From AP-15 sp035503615 (GTDB lineage: Bacteria > Pseudomonadota > Alphaproteobacteria > ATCC43930 > CGMCC-115725), in NCBI GenBank assembly GCA_035503615.1, contig DATJTI010000034.1:5988-69987 (forward strand): a DNA stretch of 64,000 nt. The letters are read 5' to 3'. Under the pieces are notes generated by a model. It made no database searches. It was not told the origin of the DNA and was given only the letters and a program-made list of their open reading frames with translations. Position 1 is the first letter of the stretch; every line of letters begins with the position of its first letter. Positions 21,762 to 30,903 of this stretch are shown piece by piece. Both the position numbers and the translations under genes were made by a program.

Positions 21762-23384
21762 TCAGGCAGCCAGCTTTTGGCGCGAGGCCGCCTTGATCAT
21801 CGCGGCACCCTTCTCGGCGATCATGATGGTCGGCGCGTTGGTGTTGGTCGAGCTGACCGCGGGCATCACCGAGGCGTCGATGACCCGCAGCGCGTCGAGC
21901 CCGTGCACGCACAGCTCGTCATCGACAACGGCCATCCCGTGATGGCCCATCATGCAGCTGCAGCTCGCGTGATAGACGGTCGAGCCATTCTGCCGCGCAT
22001 AATCGAGCAATTCGTCATCGCTCGCGACTTGCGGCCCCGGCACCGTCTCGCGCCTGACATATTTCGCGATGGCCGGTGCAGCAAACAGCCGGCGCAGGAA
22101 TTTGAGGCCGCCGATCATCGCGCGGCGGTCGGTGTCCTCGGCGAAGTAGCGCGGGTTGATCGCCGGCTGCTGGCGCGGATCGGGCGAGCGCACCAGCACA
22201 TAGCCGCGCGACAATGGCCGCATCTGCCAGGCGCCGCCGGTAATGCCGGGCTTGTCGTCGAGCTTGCGGATCAGCCCCGGCTTGTAGCTCGCCGGCGCGA
22301 ACACGCATTGCACATCGGGGGTCGCCGACTCCTCGAGCACCTTGACCGAGGCGGCGCATAGCGAGGCGCTGTAGGTCAGCATGCCGGTGCCGCTCGTCAG
22401 GTAGCGCCGCACCTCGTTGGCGAAAGAGAGACCGCGGCCGCGCTCGTTCAACGTCTCGATGCCCTCAACCTCGCACGAGATGCGGGTGACGTAATGGTCC
22501 TGGAAATTCTTGCCGACACCGGGCAGCTCGTGCTGTACCGCGATGCCCGCCTTGGCCAGCACCTCGGGGTCGCCGACGCCCGACAATTGCAAGAGATGCG
22601 GCGAGCCGACGGCCCCGGCGGCGAGGATCACCTCGCGCGCCGCGTCGGCGTGCTCGACGGTGCTGGCGCCGTTGCGCGAAAACTCGACCCCGACCGCACG
22701 CTTGCCGTCGAGCAATACGCGATGCACCAAGGCCCCGGTCACAATCTGCAGGTTGGGTCGTTTCGCCGCCGGCCGCAGATAGGTGCGCGCGGCACTGGCG
22801 CGGCGCCGCCCGCCGCGGGTCTGCTGGCACCAGCCGATGCTGTCGCCGGTGCCCGGCGGCAGGTTGTTGACATCGGGGCGGTATTCGAGACCCAGTTCGA
22901 CCCCGGCATCGATGATCGCCTGGCATGCTGCCGGCCGCTCGCTCATCGGCGAGGTGGTCAGAAAGCCGCCGGTGCCGTGCGGCTCGCTCGCCTCACCCTG
23001 CCACCTCTCGGCCTTTTTGAAATAGGGCAGCACTTCGTCCCAGCCCCAGCCGCGATTGCCGAGCTGCGCCCAATAGTCGAAATCCTCCGGCTGGCCGCGG
23101 ATATAGATGAGACCGTTGATCGAGGACGAGCCGCCGAGCACGCGGCCGCGTGGATAGGGAATGGCACGCCCGTTGGTGCCGGGATCGGCCTCGGCTTTGT
23201 AGCCCCAGGTCAGGGTCTTGTGGTCGAGCAATTTCATAAAGCCGACCGGGACGTGGATCAGCGGGTTCCAGTCGCGCCCGCCGGCCTCGATCAGCACCAC
23301 CCGCGTCGCAGGATCCTCGGTCAGCCGGTTGGCCAGGACGCAGCCGGCCGAGCCGGCGCCGACAATCACATAATCTGCCTGCAT
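21762..23384 (-). CDS. GMC family oxidoreductase (choline dehydrogenase-like)
   Basis: A 540-residue flavoprotein. The FAD dinucleotide motif YVIVGAGSAGCVLANRL is at residues 5-21. GMC signature 1 is GRVLGGSSSINGLIYIRG near residue 80, and signature 2 contains GAVGSPHLLQLSGVG. The C-terminal catalytic histidine is in YHASCSCMMG, followed by VIDASVMPAVSSTNTNAPT. The family oxidises alcohols such as choline or aliphatic alcohols; the substrate cannot be read here. No betaine genes are adjacent. Confidence 0.9.
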   Translation of the reverse strand: MQADYVIVGAGSAGCVLANRLTEDPATRVVLIEAGGRDWNPLIHVPVGFMKLLDHKTLTWGYKAEADPGTNGRAIPYPRGRVLGGSSSINGLIYIRGQPEDFDYWAQLGNRGWGWDEVLPYFKKAERWQGEASEPHGTGGFLTTSPMSERPAACQAIIDAGVELGLEYRPDVNNLPPGTGDSIGWCQQTRGGRRRASAARTYLRPAAKRPNLQIVTGALVHRVLLDGKRAVGVEFSRNGASTVEHADAAREVILAAGAVGSPHLLQLSGVGDPEVLAKAGIAVQHELPGVGKNFQDHYVTRISCEVEGIETLNERGRGLSFANEVRRYLTSGTGMLTYSASLCAASVKVLEESATPDVQCVFAPASYKPGLIRKLDDKPGITGGAWQMRPLSRGYVLVRSPDPRQQPAINPRYFAEDTDRRAMIGGLKFLRRLFAAPAIAKYVRRETVPGPQVASDDELLDYARQNGSTVYHASCSCMMGHHGMAVVDDELCVHGLDALRVIDASVMPAVSSTNTNAPTIMIAEKGAAMIKAASRQKLAA

Positions 23385-23543
23385 GGTCCCCTCCCGCCGG
23401 CATGTCCGCCGGGCCTGTTGCCGGGCGCCGCGCCGGTTGCGCGCTTACCCTCCGCCGATGCCGGTGCAAGCCAGCATAGCCGATCGCGAGACCGGGTGGA
23501 AACCCTTGTCCGACAATGCGATGGCATCTGCCGTGCAGATGGA

Positions 23544-24329
23544 TCAGTCGATGCCGGTTGCGGCACCGAGGGTGTCGCCGATCGCCCGGTGCAGCACCAG
23601 ATCGGCCATCCCGTCAAGCCCGGTCGGCTCGCGGTTGACGATGACCAGCCGCGCTCCGTTCCGCTTGGCCAGTTCCGGAAATCCCGCGGCCGGATAGACG
23701 ACAAGCGAGGAGCCGGCGACGATGAACAGATCAGCGGCGAGGGTCAGCTCCCGGGCGCGCCGCATCGCCGCCTCCGGCATCGCCTGGCCAAACGAGACCG
23801 TCGCGGTCTTGACCAAACCGCCGCACCCGGCGCAGGGCGGAACGTCGCCGTCGCGCTCGAAGGTGCGCCGCAGCGCCGCCAGCTCGTAGCGCTGTGCACA
23901 ATCGAGGCAATGTGCATAGGTCGTGTTGCCGTGCAATTCGACGACCCGGTCCTCGCCGATCCCGGAGGCCTGGTGCAGCCCGTCGATATTCTGGGTGATG
24001 ACCGCAGCGGCGGTGCCGCGCTCGACAAGGGCGGCGACGGCACGGTGGCCGCGGTTCGGCGCAGCCGCCCGGAAGGTATCCTCCATCGCAAAGCGGCGCC
24101 GCCAGGTTTCTCGCCGCGCCTCGGCGGAGGCGACAAAATCGGCGAAATCGATCGGCGCCATACGGGTCCAGATGCCACCTGGGCTGCGAAAATCGGGGAT
24201 CCCCGATTCGGTGCTGATGCCCGCACCGGTGAAGACGATGGCGCGCCGCGCCAGATCGATGATCCGGGCGAGTTCGGCGAGGTCGCGATCGGCTGGCATG
24301 ACGCCAGTTTCATCGATCGAGCGAGGCAT
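23544..24329 (-). CDS. Sir2 family NAD-dependent protein deacylase
   Basis: A 261-residue sirtuin. The NAD site has FTGAGISTESGIPDFRSPGG and TQNIDGLHQASG. The catalytic histidine is in ELHGNTTYAHC, and the zinc site is CLDC and CAGCG. It removes acyl groups from lysines using NAD. The start MPRSIDE has an AGG about 8 bases upstream; a second ATG 10 codons later (24299) is possible but has a poorer leader. The gene is divergent from the RlmM-like gene. Confidence 0.92.
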   Translation of the reverse strand: MPRSIDETGVMPADRDLAELARIIDLARRAIVFTGAGISTESGIPDFRSPGGIWTRMAPIDFADFVASAEARRETWRRRFAMEDTFRAAAPNRGHRAVAALVERGTAAAVITQNIDGLHQASGIGEDRVVELHGNTTYAHCLDCAQRYELAALRRTFERDGDVPPCAGCGGLVKTATVSFGQAMPEAAMRRARELTLAADLFIVAGSSLVVYPAAGFPELAKRNGARLVIVNREPTGLDGMADLVLHRAIGDTLGAATGID

Positions 24330-24447
24330 GCCAAGCCTGCACCACACTTGGCCCGTAGATGGTGCATTGGCCGCGGGTCGTGGGCGAGACGGCGAGGTTT
24401 TTGGGCGGTGCGCAGCGTTTAGGATAGAATCTCGGGCCGAGAAGAAC

Positions 24448-25341
24448 ATGCATACCGCCTATCTCGCCGCCGACGGATATGCCGGTGAGCTGGCCACGGA
24501 GCTCGGCTCGACAGCACCGCCGCATGGCAGGCTGCTGATTGCTGCAGGACCACCGCGGCCGGCTGCCTGGGCCGCCAATGTGTGGCTTGATCCGCAACGC
24601 ATCGCGATCACCTCGATCAGCGATGCGGCGGCAAAGCTGCGGGCGATCCAGCGCAACTGGGCGGTCTATGCGCCGGTGCTGCACCGCCGCGCCCTGTTGA
24701 TTCAGCAGCAATTGCCAAAAGTGTCGGCGAAGCCGCTGGTGTTTGGCACACCGCCGCCTGCCGCACCGCTCGGCTCGTGGACCCTGCTCGACGCCGCTAC
24801 GATGCTGGCGGCGGCGCGCTGCACCAGCCCGTTTCCGAACGGCGAAGCGCATTTGGTCGAGGATCACGACGTCCCGCCGAGCCGCGCCTATCTGAAGCTG
24901 TGGGAGGCGCTGACCCTGCTCCGGCGCCAACCGGCACCGGGCGAGCGATGCCTCGATCTCGGTTCGAGCCCGGGCGGCTGGAGCTGGGCATTGCAGCGCA
25001 TGGGCGCGCGGGTGATCAGTGTCGACAAGGCGCCGCTGGCTCCGGCAGTCGCCACCCTGCCCGGTATCGAGCACCGTTTCGACAGCGCCTTCGCGCTCGA
25101 TCCGCTGGCGATCGGGCCGGTCGATTGGCTGTTTTGCGACATCGCCTGCTATCCGGCCCGGCTCCTCGGGCTGGTCGAGCGCTGGCTCGCCGCCGGGACC
25201 TGCCAAAACTTTGTGTGCACGCTCAAGTTCCAGGGCGAGACCGACCATGCGGTCGCCCGCCGCTTTGCGGCCATCCCGGGCTCGCAGCTGCGCCACCTCC
25301 ATCACAACAAGCACGAGCTGACCTGGAGCAAGCTCGATTGA
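24448..25341 (+). CDS. RlmM-like FtsJ-fold 2'-O-methyltransferase
   Basis: A 297-residue protein with a C-terminal RrmJ/FtsJ methyltransferase domain: motif I CLDLGSSPGGWSWALQRMG near residues 169-187, then VISVDKAPLAP, FCDIACYPARLL and CTLKFQGETDHA, giving the K-D-K-E-type layout. The N-terminal part resembles the THUMP-like region of RlmM. RlmM methylates C2498 of 23S rRNA; that specificity is inferred by family only. GAAGAAC lies just before the ATG. Confidence 0.8.
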   Translation: MHTAYLAADGYAGELATELGSTAPPHGRLLIAAGPPRPAAWAANVWLDPQRIAITSISDAAAKLRAIQRNWAVYAPVLHRRALLIQQQLPKVSAKPLVFGTPPPAAPLGSWTLLDAATMLAAARCTSPFPNGEAHLVEDHDVPPSRAYLKLWEALTLLRRQPAPGERCLDLGSSPGGWSWALQRMGARVISVDKAPLAPAVATLPGIEHRFDSAFALDPLAIGPVDWLFCDIACYPARLLGLVERWLAAGTCQNFVCTLKFQGETDHAVARRFAAIPGSQLRHLHHNKHELTWSKLD

Positions 25342-25469
25342 TCCGCCATGTAGCGGGTTTCGGGGTTCGCCGTCGTTGCGGGAAGCGCCGCGACGAAGCA
25401 AGTTGCGCGCAATGGCCGCGGCGCTTGCCTCGTGGCAATACAGCGCGTTTTCGGTTTTGGGAGCATGTC

Positions 25470-26252
25470 ATGGAGCTGGGTTTGCGCGGACGCAAGGCGC
25501 TGGTCACCGGCGCCTCGAAGGGGATCGGGCGGGCCTGCGCCGAAATGCTCGCCGAGGAAGGCTGCGACGTGACCCTGGTCGCGCGCACCGCGGCCGATCT
25601 CGAAACCGCTCGTGCCGCGATCGTGGCACAGCACAATGTCGCGGTGCGGGTGCTGGCGCTCGACCTGGCGCAGAGCGCCAATATCGACCGGCTCGCCGCC
25701 GAATGCGCCGATACCGAGATCCTGGTCAACAATGCCGGGGCCATTCCCGGCGGCAGTCTCGACGCGATCGACGAGGCGCGCTGGCGCGCCGCCTGGGATC
25801 TGAAAGTGTTCGGCTACATCGCCATGACCCGGCGCTTCTACGCACTGATGCGCGAGCGGCGGCGGGGGGTGATCGTCAATATCATTGGCGCCGCCGGTGA
25901 GAACCCCGATTCGGCCTATGTCGCCGGCTCCTCGGGCAACGCCTCGCTGATGGCGTTCACCCGCGCGATCGGCGGCACCGCGCCGCGCGATGGGCTGCGC
26001 GTCGTCGGCATCAATCCGGGACCGGTCATGACCGAACGGCTGGTGAGCCTGATGCGCACCCGCGCGCAGGACCAGTTTGGTAACGCCGAACGCTGGACCG
26101 AGCTGATGCAGCCGCTGGCCTTCGGCCGCGCCGCCAAGCCCGAGGAGATCGCGGCGATGGTCGCGTTCCTGGCGTCGGACCGCTCTGCCTATACGACCGG
26201 CGCGATCATCACGATCGATGGCGGCGGTTCGAGCCGGCGATCGGCGCTATAG
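25470..26252 (+). CDS. SDR family protein lacking canonical Ser and Lys
   Basis: A 260-residue short-chain dehydrogenase/reductase. The cofactor motif is TGASKGIG at residues 13-20 and NNAG is at 87-90. The usual catalytic serine is replaced by glycine (NIIGAAG, G140) and the YxxxK lysine by serine (Y150-VAG-S154). The C-terminal TTGAIITIDGGG is normal. The changes fall in an otherwise intact protein, so this may be an atypical SDR branch. GGGAGC lies 5 bases before the start. The final codons are part of a 19-nt duplication. Confidence 0.85.
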   Translation: MELGLRGRKALVTGASKGIGRACAEMLAEEGCDVTLVARTAADLETARAAIVAQHNVAVRVLALDLAQSANIDRLAAECADTEILVNNAGAIPGGSLDAIDEARWRAAWDLKVFGYIAMTRRFYALMRERRRGVIVNIIGAAGENPDSAYVAGSSGNASLMAFTRAIGGTAPRDGLRVVGINPGPVMTERLVSLMRTRAQDQFGNAERWTELMQPLAFGRAAKPEEIAAMVAFLASDRSAYTTGAIITIDGGGSSRRSAL

Positions 26253-26267
26253 CCGGCGATCGGCGCT
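26232..26267. repeat. 19-nt duplication across the SDR stop codon
   Basis: AGCCGGCGATCGGCGCT occurs at 26232-26248 and 26251-26267, a 19-base period with the SDR stop codon at the junction. The first copy encodes the last residues of the SDR protein. Confidence 0.75.
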
Positions 26268-26389
26268 CCATTTGGATGTGGCGCATCGTTCACGGCGCCG
26301 ACCGGTCGCGCGCCGGGTATAGCCAATCGCCGAGGAAGCGGGCAAAATCCGCGCGGCGGGGATTTTCCCGCGAATTAGGGATCAGCGGA

Positions 26390-26875
26390 ATGCTCAAAAA
26401 AGTTTGTATGGCGCTCGGCGCGATCGGCCTCGCGGCCGGCCTCTCGGCGAATGGTACGCCGGCGCAGGCGCAGTCCGGCGTGCGGATCGGGACGCTGAGC
26501 TGCAACGTCGCCGCCGGCTGGGGCTTCATTTTCGGTTCGTCAAAGTCGTTGCATTGCACCTTTTCCGGCGCCGGCCACCGCGTTGACCATTACGCCGGCA
26601 GCATCAACAAGTTTGGCGTCGATATCGGCTACACCCAGGGCGGCGTGCTGGTCTGGGCGGTGTTGGCGCCGACCGTCAATGTCGCACCGGGTGCGCTCGC
26701 CGGTAATTATGTCGGTGCCACCGGCAGCGCCACGGTCGGGGTCGGGGCCGGCGCCAATGTGCTGATCGGCGGCTCGAACCGCACGATTTCGCTGCAGCCG
26801 GTCAGCATCGAGGGCAATACCGGTCTGAACGTCGCCGCTGGCATCGGCGCGATCAGCTTGCGCTACGTGCGCTGA
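26390..26875 (+). CDS. DUF992 family secreted protein
   Basis: A 161-residue protein with a signal peptide: MLKKV, a hydrophobic core to about residue 20, and cleavage likely after TPAQA. The mature part matches DUF992: VRIGTLSCNVAAGWGFIFGS, LHCTFSGAG, FGVDIGYTQGG and a glycine-rich beta region, ending IGAISLRYVR. Two cysteines may form a disulfide. The family is common in alphaproteobacteria and has no known function. Upstream in-frame ATG at 26276 lacks a signal sequence and is unlikely. Confidence 0.85.
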   Translation: MLKKVCMALGAIGLAAGLSANGTPAQAQSGVRIGTLSCNVAAGWGFIFGSSKSLHCTFSGAGHRVDHYAGSINKFGVDIGYTQGGVLVWAVLAPTVNVAPGALAGNYVGATGSATVGVGAGANVLIGGSNRTISLQPVSIEGNTGLNVAAGIGAISLRYVR

Positions 26876-27020
26876 ACGGCGGGCGCGGCACCGCATACCG
26901 GGCGGCATCTGACGCCGGATGCGTCGAGCGACCGGCTGGCCCGGTCGGCGCGAGGGTTGCGCAGCAGGATTCGCGCGCTCGCGCCGATCGTTTCCGAGCT
27001 GATCGTTTCCACGGGCGGTC

Positions 27021-27770
27021 TCACAGCATCTGGCCGCCATCGACGGCGATGTTTTGTCCGGTGACCCAGCCGGCAAGCGGCGAGCACAGGAACAGCACCA
27101 CCCGGGCGACCTCTTCCGGCCGGCCGAGCCGCCCGAACGGGATGCTGCGCAGGATCGCGCCGTAGAGGCGGGGGTTGGCTTCCTTGGCGCGTTCCCAGGT
27201 GCCACCCGGAAATTCGATCGAGCCCGGTGCGACGCAATTGACGCGGATGCCGCGGCCGGCCAGCTGGGCGGCGCATGTCTGGGTGTATTCGAGGATTGCC
27301 GCCTTGACGGCACCGTAGGGCGGGGTGCGCGCCGAGCCGCGAAACCCGGAAATCGACGAGATGTTGACGATCGCACCCGCAGTCGAGCGTTCGAGCCATG
27401 GCTGGGCCGCCCGAATCGCCCGGACCGTGGCCAACAGATCGACCGCGATGCTGCGCTCCCACCCGGCCTCGTCATCGCTGGTGCCAAAGCCCGAGGCGTT
27501 GTTGACGAGAATGTCGATGCCGCCCAGCGCCGCGGCGGCCTCGGCGATATAATGGGCGACCGCCGCGGCATCGGCGAGGTCGCAGCGGGCGGCATGCGCC
27601 TCATGCCCCAGCCGCGCGATCTCGGCGCGGGTCTCGGCCAGCGCCTCGGCGCCGCGGGCGCAGATCGACACTGCGGCCCCGGCTTCGGCCAAACCGAGCG
27701 CGATCGCCCGGCCGATCCCCCGGCTGCCGCCGGTCACCACCGCTCGCCTCCCGGCCAGATCGATCTTCAT
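27021..27770 (-). CDS. SDR family oxidoreductase
   Basis: A 249-residue classical SDR. The cofactor site is TGGSRGIGRAIALG near residues 12-25 and NNAS near 85. The catalytic residues are intact: NISSISGF with the serine, and YGAVK with tyrosine and lysine. The C-terminal GQNIAVDGGQML is typical of FabG-like proteins. The start MKIDLAG has GGAGG 5 bases upstream; an upstream ATG (27794) is not supported. The substrate is unknown. Confidence 0.9.
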   Translation of the reverse strand: MKIDLAGRRAVVTGGSRGIGRAIALGLAEAGAAVSICARGAEALAETRAEIARLGHEAHAARCDLADAAAVAHYIAEAAAALGGIDILVNNASGFGTSDDEAGWERSIAVDLLATVRAIRAAQPWLERSTAGAIVNISSISGFRGSARTPPYGAVKAAILEYTQTCAAQLAGRGIRVNCVAPGSIEFPGGTWERAKEANPRLYGAILRSIPFGRLGRPEEVARVVLFLCSPLAGWVTGQNIAVDGGQML

Positions 27771-27840
27771 GGGTCCTCCGCGTGTCGTCCGCACATTGTC
27801 GCCGCCTTGTCCCGCGCTGTCGAGCAGCGCAGGCCCACCG

Positions 27841-28857
27841 TCACTGGCGGGGCTCGCCCGCGGGGTCGTCGCTGCGACGCACCGGCTCTGAATAGTAATG
27901 GGTGAGCGTGACTTTGATGCACACCGCCACCGGCACGGCGATCAATAAGCCGACGACGCCGAACAGGATCGCGCCGCAGACAAACGAGATGATGACTACG
28001 ACCGGATGGATCCGCGCCGCCTCGCCGAGCACCACCGGACCGACGATGTTGTCGATCGACAGCCGCAGCGCGATCGCAAAGCCGAACAGCAACGCCGCGG
28101 CGACGATCCCGCTCTGCTGGATCGCGATGATGCCGACCAGGGTGGCCGAAGCCACCGGGCCGATGACCGGAACCAGTTCGAGCAGGCCGACCGTGATCGC
28201 CAGCAGCTGGGGCTGCGGCAGGTGGAACAGCGGACCGAACCCGATCCAGGCGACCGTCGTGGTGTAGGTGACGACGATCGCCAGCCCGATCAGATAGCGG
28301 CGCAGGATTGGCAGGATCTTGGGCAGCAGGTCCTCGACCGAGCGGCGATGCTCGGGGGGCAGGAGCCAAATTGTGCCGGCAGCGAGCCGCGGCGCCGAAA
28401 TCATGAAATAGGGCATCAGCACCAGGGTCAGGAACGTGCCGAAGATCAGCGAGGTGGCCAAGCCCGCGACATGCTCGGCCGCGGTCAGCCCGACGAACCC
28501 CTGCACCGCCCCGCCGAGCGCCTGAACCAGCGCAGCGGGGGTGTAGACCTGGCCCAACAGCATGATGCCGCTGCCGCCGATCAGCTCGGCGAGGAAATGG
28601 CGCAGGATCTGGGGCGCGGCGCCGAGCACGTGCATGACGCTGCCGGCGACCGCCGGGCCGAGCCAGTAGCCGGTCCCGCCCAGCAGCGCCAGGACCAGCA
28701 GATAGAGTGTCGCCGCCACCGGCCAGCGCGGGATCGCCAGCGCCCGCTGCAGCCGCCGGATCAGCGGGTCGAGGACAAAGGCGACCGCCACAGCGAAGAT
28801 GAAGGGCAGCAGCGCGATGCGGATTTCGTAGAGCAGCACCGCGAGGACTGCCAGCAC
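27841..28857 (-). CDS. AI-2E family transporter (PerM-like permease)
   Basis: A 338-residue protein with about seven to eight membrane helices. Family features are the N-terminal pair of helices with ALLPFIFAVAVAFVLDPLI, the long central region, and the GLLELVPVIGPVASATLVG and FVCGAILFGVVGLLIAVPVA blocks near the C-terminus. The family includes autoinducer exporters and antiporters; the substrate here is unknown. The only usable start is GTG 28857, which falls inside the likely first helix (the residues before it read GGWAIAAV). The frame is open for 74 more codons upstream without a start codon. Confidence 0.85.
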   Translation of the reverse strand: MLAVLAVLLYEIRIALLPFIFAVAVAFVLDPLIRRLQRALAIPRWPVAATLYLLVLALLGGTGYWLGPAVAGSVMHVLGAAPQILRHFLAELIGGSGIMLLGQVYTPAALVQALGGAVQGFVGLTAAEHVAGLATSLIFGTFLTLVLMPYFMISAPRLAAGTIWLLPPEHRRSVEDLLPKILPILRRYLIGLAIVVTYTTTVAWIGFGPLFHLPQPQLLAITVGLLELVPVIGPVASATLVGIIAIQQSGIVAAALLFGFAIALRLSIDNIVGPVVLGEAARIHPVVVIISFVCGAILFGVVGLLIAVPVAVCIKVTLTHYYSEPVRRSDDPAGEPRQ

Positions 28858-29023
28858 CGCGGCGATCGCCCAGCCGCCGACGCGCGAACGGCGCGGGCCG
28901 GCCCCCGCACCATCGAGCCCCGGACCCCGGGCGACATCGCTGCCGCCGCAGCCACCATCTTCCCGGCCGGGCGCGCCATCTTCGCCGTCACGGCCGGCGT
29001 CACGCTCACGGCCGGCGTTGCGG

Positions 29024-30205
29024 TCACGGACCTCGCGCCGAGTGCTTCCGGTGGAAATCGTATTTGCGCCCTTTCCAGGTCACGCCGCCACCGCGCCGCA
29101 ACAGAAAGCTGTGGCAGGCGAGCGCCGCGACCGCAGCATAGCCGCACGGCATCAACAACCCGAAAATCGCGGGAATGCGAAAGTGGCGGGCGGTGGCGAT
29201 CTGCACCGCGATGACGATTGCCGAGCCGGTGACAACCAGTCCGAGCCCCGCCGCCTCGGTCGGCGACGGATGCGGCAGGATCGCCGCTGCGGTTGCCACC
29301 GGCAGCACCAGCGCCGCCCAGCCGGCGAGCAGGCCGGTGGCCGCTGCAGCCAGCGTGGCCCGGCTGCTGCCGAGGATGTCGATGGCGTTTTTTGTCAGCC
29401 CTTCCCAGAGCGAGTTCAGGTCCCGGTACATCCGGGTCGTGGCCAGATGCTCCGCGGCCAGCACGCAAAAGCGGTACCCGGCGCGCTCGGCCCGCAGTGC
29501 GAGCGCCCGATCCTCGCAAATCTCCAACGCGACGGCGGCGTGGCCGCCGATCGCGAAATACACGTCGCGCCGGATCAGGATGAACTGGCCATTGGCGCCG
29601 GCGGCCTGCGACCCCCGGTCCTCGACCGTGCCAAGATCCTTGGCGCAGGCAATGACCAGCAGGCCGGCCGGGATCACCAGGCGCTCCCAGAAGCTGCCGA
29701 GCCGCTGGAACGGGTGCAGCGACAGCATGTCGATCTGCTGCCGCTCGGCGGTGGCGACCGCGGCGGCGACGAGCTGCGGCATGATCGTGACATCGGCATC
29801 GATAAAGCACAGCCACGGGTTGTCGGCCAATACCGCGCCGCTCCAGCAGGCATGCGGCTTGCCGATCCACCCGTCGGGCAGCGAGCCGGCGGCGACCAGC
29901 TCGACCGAACCACCGCCGGCAATCTGCCGCTCGACCGCGGCTGCGGTCCCGTCCTCCGACCCGTCGTCGACGACGATGATCGAAGAGCCGGGGGCGAGCC
30001 CGGCCTGCCGGGACAAGCCATCGAGACAGCTGCCGATGTTGGCGATCTCGTTGCGTGCCGGCACGATGATCGAGACTGCCGGCGGCCGCGCGTGCGACGC
30101 CGCGATGAGGGTGGTCGCCCGATGGGCACGAAACTGCCGCAGCGCCCGCGATAGAAGGTAGAGAACGAGCCCGGCCCACAGGATGCCGCAGCCGAGGGCC
30201 AGCAT
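29024..30205 (-). CDS. Membrane glycosyltransferase family 2 (HpnB/CrtQ-like)
   Basis: A 393-residue protein with an N-terminal membrane helix (LALGCGILWAGLVLYLL), a GT2 catalytic domain and three or four C-terminal helices. The catalytic part has SIIVPARNEIANIG, VVDDGSEDGTAAAV, LPDGWIGKPHACWSG and the metal motif FIDADV. The layout matches hopene-associated HpnB and carotenoid glycosyltransferases, which act on isoprenoid lipids. The start at 30205 overlaps the upstream stop codon in TGATG. Its exact acceptor cannot be told from sequence. Confidence 0.85.
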   Translation of the reverse strand: MLALGCGILWAGLVLYLLSRALRQFRAHRATTLIAASHARPPAVSIIVPARNEIANIGSCLDGLSRQAGLAPGSSIIVVDDGSEDGTAAAVERQIAGGGSVELVAAGSLPDGWIGKPHACWSGAVLADNPWLCFIDADVTIMPQLVAAAVATAERQQIDMLSLHPFQRLGSFWERLVIPAGLLVIACAKDLGTVEDRGSQAAGANGQFILIRRDVYFAIGGHAAVALEICEDRALALRAERAGYRFCVLAAEHLATTRMYRDLNSLWEGLTKNAIDILGSSRATLAAAATGLLAGWAALVLPVATAAAILPHPSPTEAAGLGLVVTGSAIVIAVQIATARHFRIPAIFGLLMPCGYAAVAALACHSFLLRRGGGVTWKGRKYDFHRKHSARGP

Positions 30206-30903
30206 CAGGTGCCGCAAGACTGGGCCGCGCGGCCAGCGCAGCGGGGCCGGCGCGGGAGGTAGTCGCGCACCAGGCAGGTGCGCGAAATCCACAATTCGCG
30301 GTGATCGCGCAGGAACGGGAGGCGCGGCAAGGCTGCCGGGTTGAAGGCCCGCGTCAGGCCCCACAGCAGGAAGTCGTCGCCAAAATCATGGGCGCGGCGC
30401 AGCAGCGAGCGATCCGCCGCGACCTCCTCGAACCCGTAGCGCCGAATGACGCGGGGCAGCCGCGAGTTGCGCCGGCCGGTCAGGGCGGCTTCGGCGCGAA
30501 ACGCGCGCACCTCGTGCCAGCCGTCTTCGCTCTCGACATAATGCGCCAATGCCGTCAGCGAGTTCGTAACCTGTTCGCGCATCGCGCGGGCCCAGCCGAA
30601 GCTCGGCCCATCCTCGCTGTAGCGCGGCAAGTGCTCGTTCCAGAAATGCAGCGTGCCGACCGTTTCTCCGGCGTCGATCCGCGTGCCGTCGGCCAGCGCC
30701 AGCGCGGCGCGCGTCCTTCCGAGCCCGATGCGGAACAGGCAGGAGGGATCGTCGGTAAACTCATGGACGCCGTAGCAGGCTCGCAGGATCGCATCGCACC
30801 AGCTGACCGACCCGGCCCACAGCTCATCCGGCCAGGTCGCAGTCCCGCCGGCCAGCGTGTCGGCAATCGACACGCCTTCGGATGGGCTGCTCTCCCAGGT
30901 CAT
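30205..30903 (-). CDS. YkoP-like domain protein
   Basis: A 232-residue soluble protein. The central part resembles the YkoP domain: AILRACYGVHEFTDDPSCLF, RIGLGRTRAALALADGTRI, then TVGTLHFWNEHLPRY. The function of this domain is unknown. It precedes and overlaps the glycosyltransferase (TGATG), so the two are translationally coupled and likely act in the same lipid or envelope step. In Bacillus a ykoP gene also lies among glycosyltransferases. The C-terminus is arginine-rich. Confidence 0.7.
   Translation of the reverse strand: MTWESSPSEGVSIADTLAGGTATWPDELWAGSVSWCDAILRACYGVHEFTDDPSCLFRIGLGRTRAALALADGTRIDAGETVGTLHFWNEHLPRYSEDGPSFGWARAMREQVTNSLTALAHYVESEDGWHEVRAFRAEAALTGRRNSRLPRVIRRYGFEEVAADRSLLRRAHDFGDDFLLWGLTRAFNPAALPRLPFLRDHRELWISRTCLVRDYLPRRPRCAGRAAQSCGT

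Noticed and set aside
25470..26252. SDR gene as a pseudogene
   Set aside because: The frame, cofactor motif and C-terminus are intact, so atypical catalytic residues alone do not show decay.
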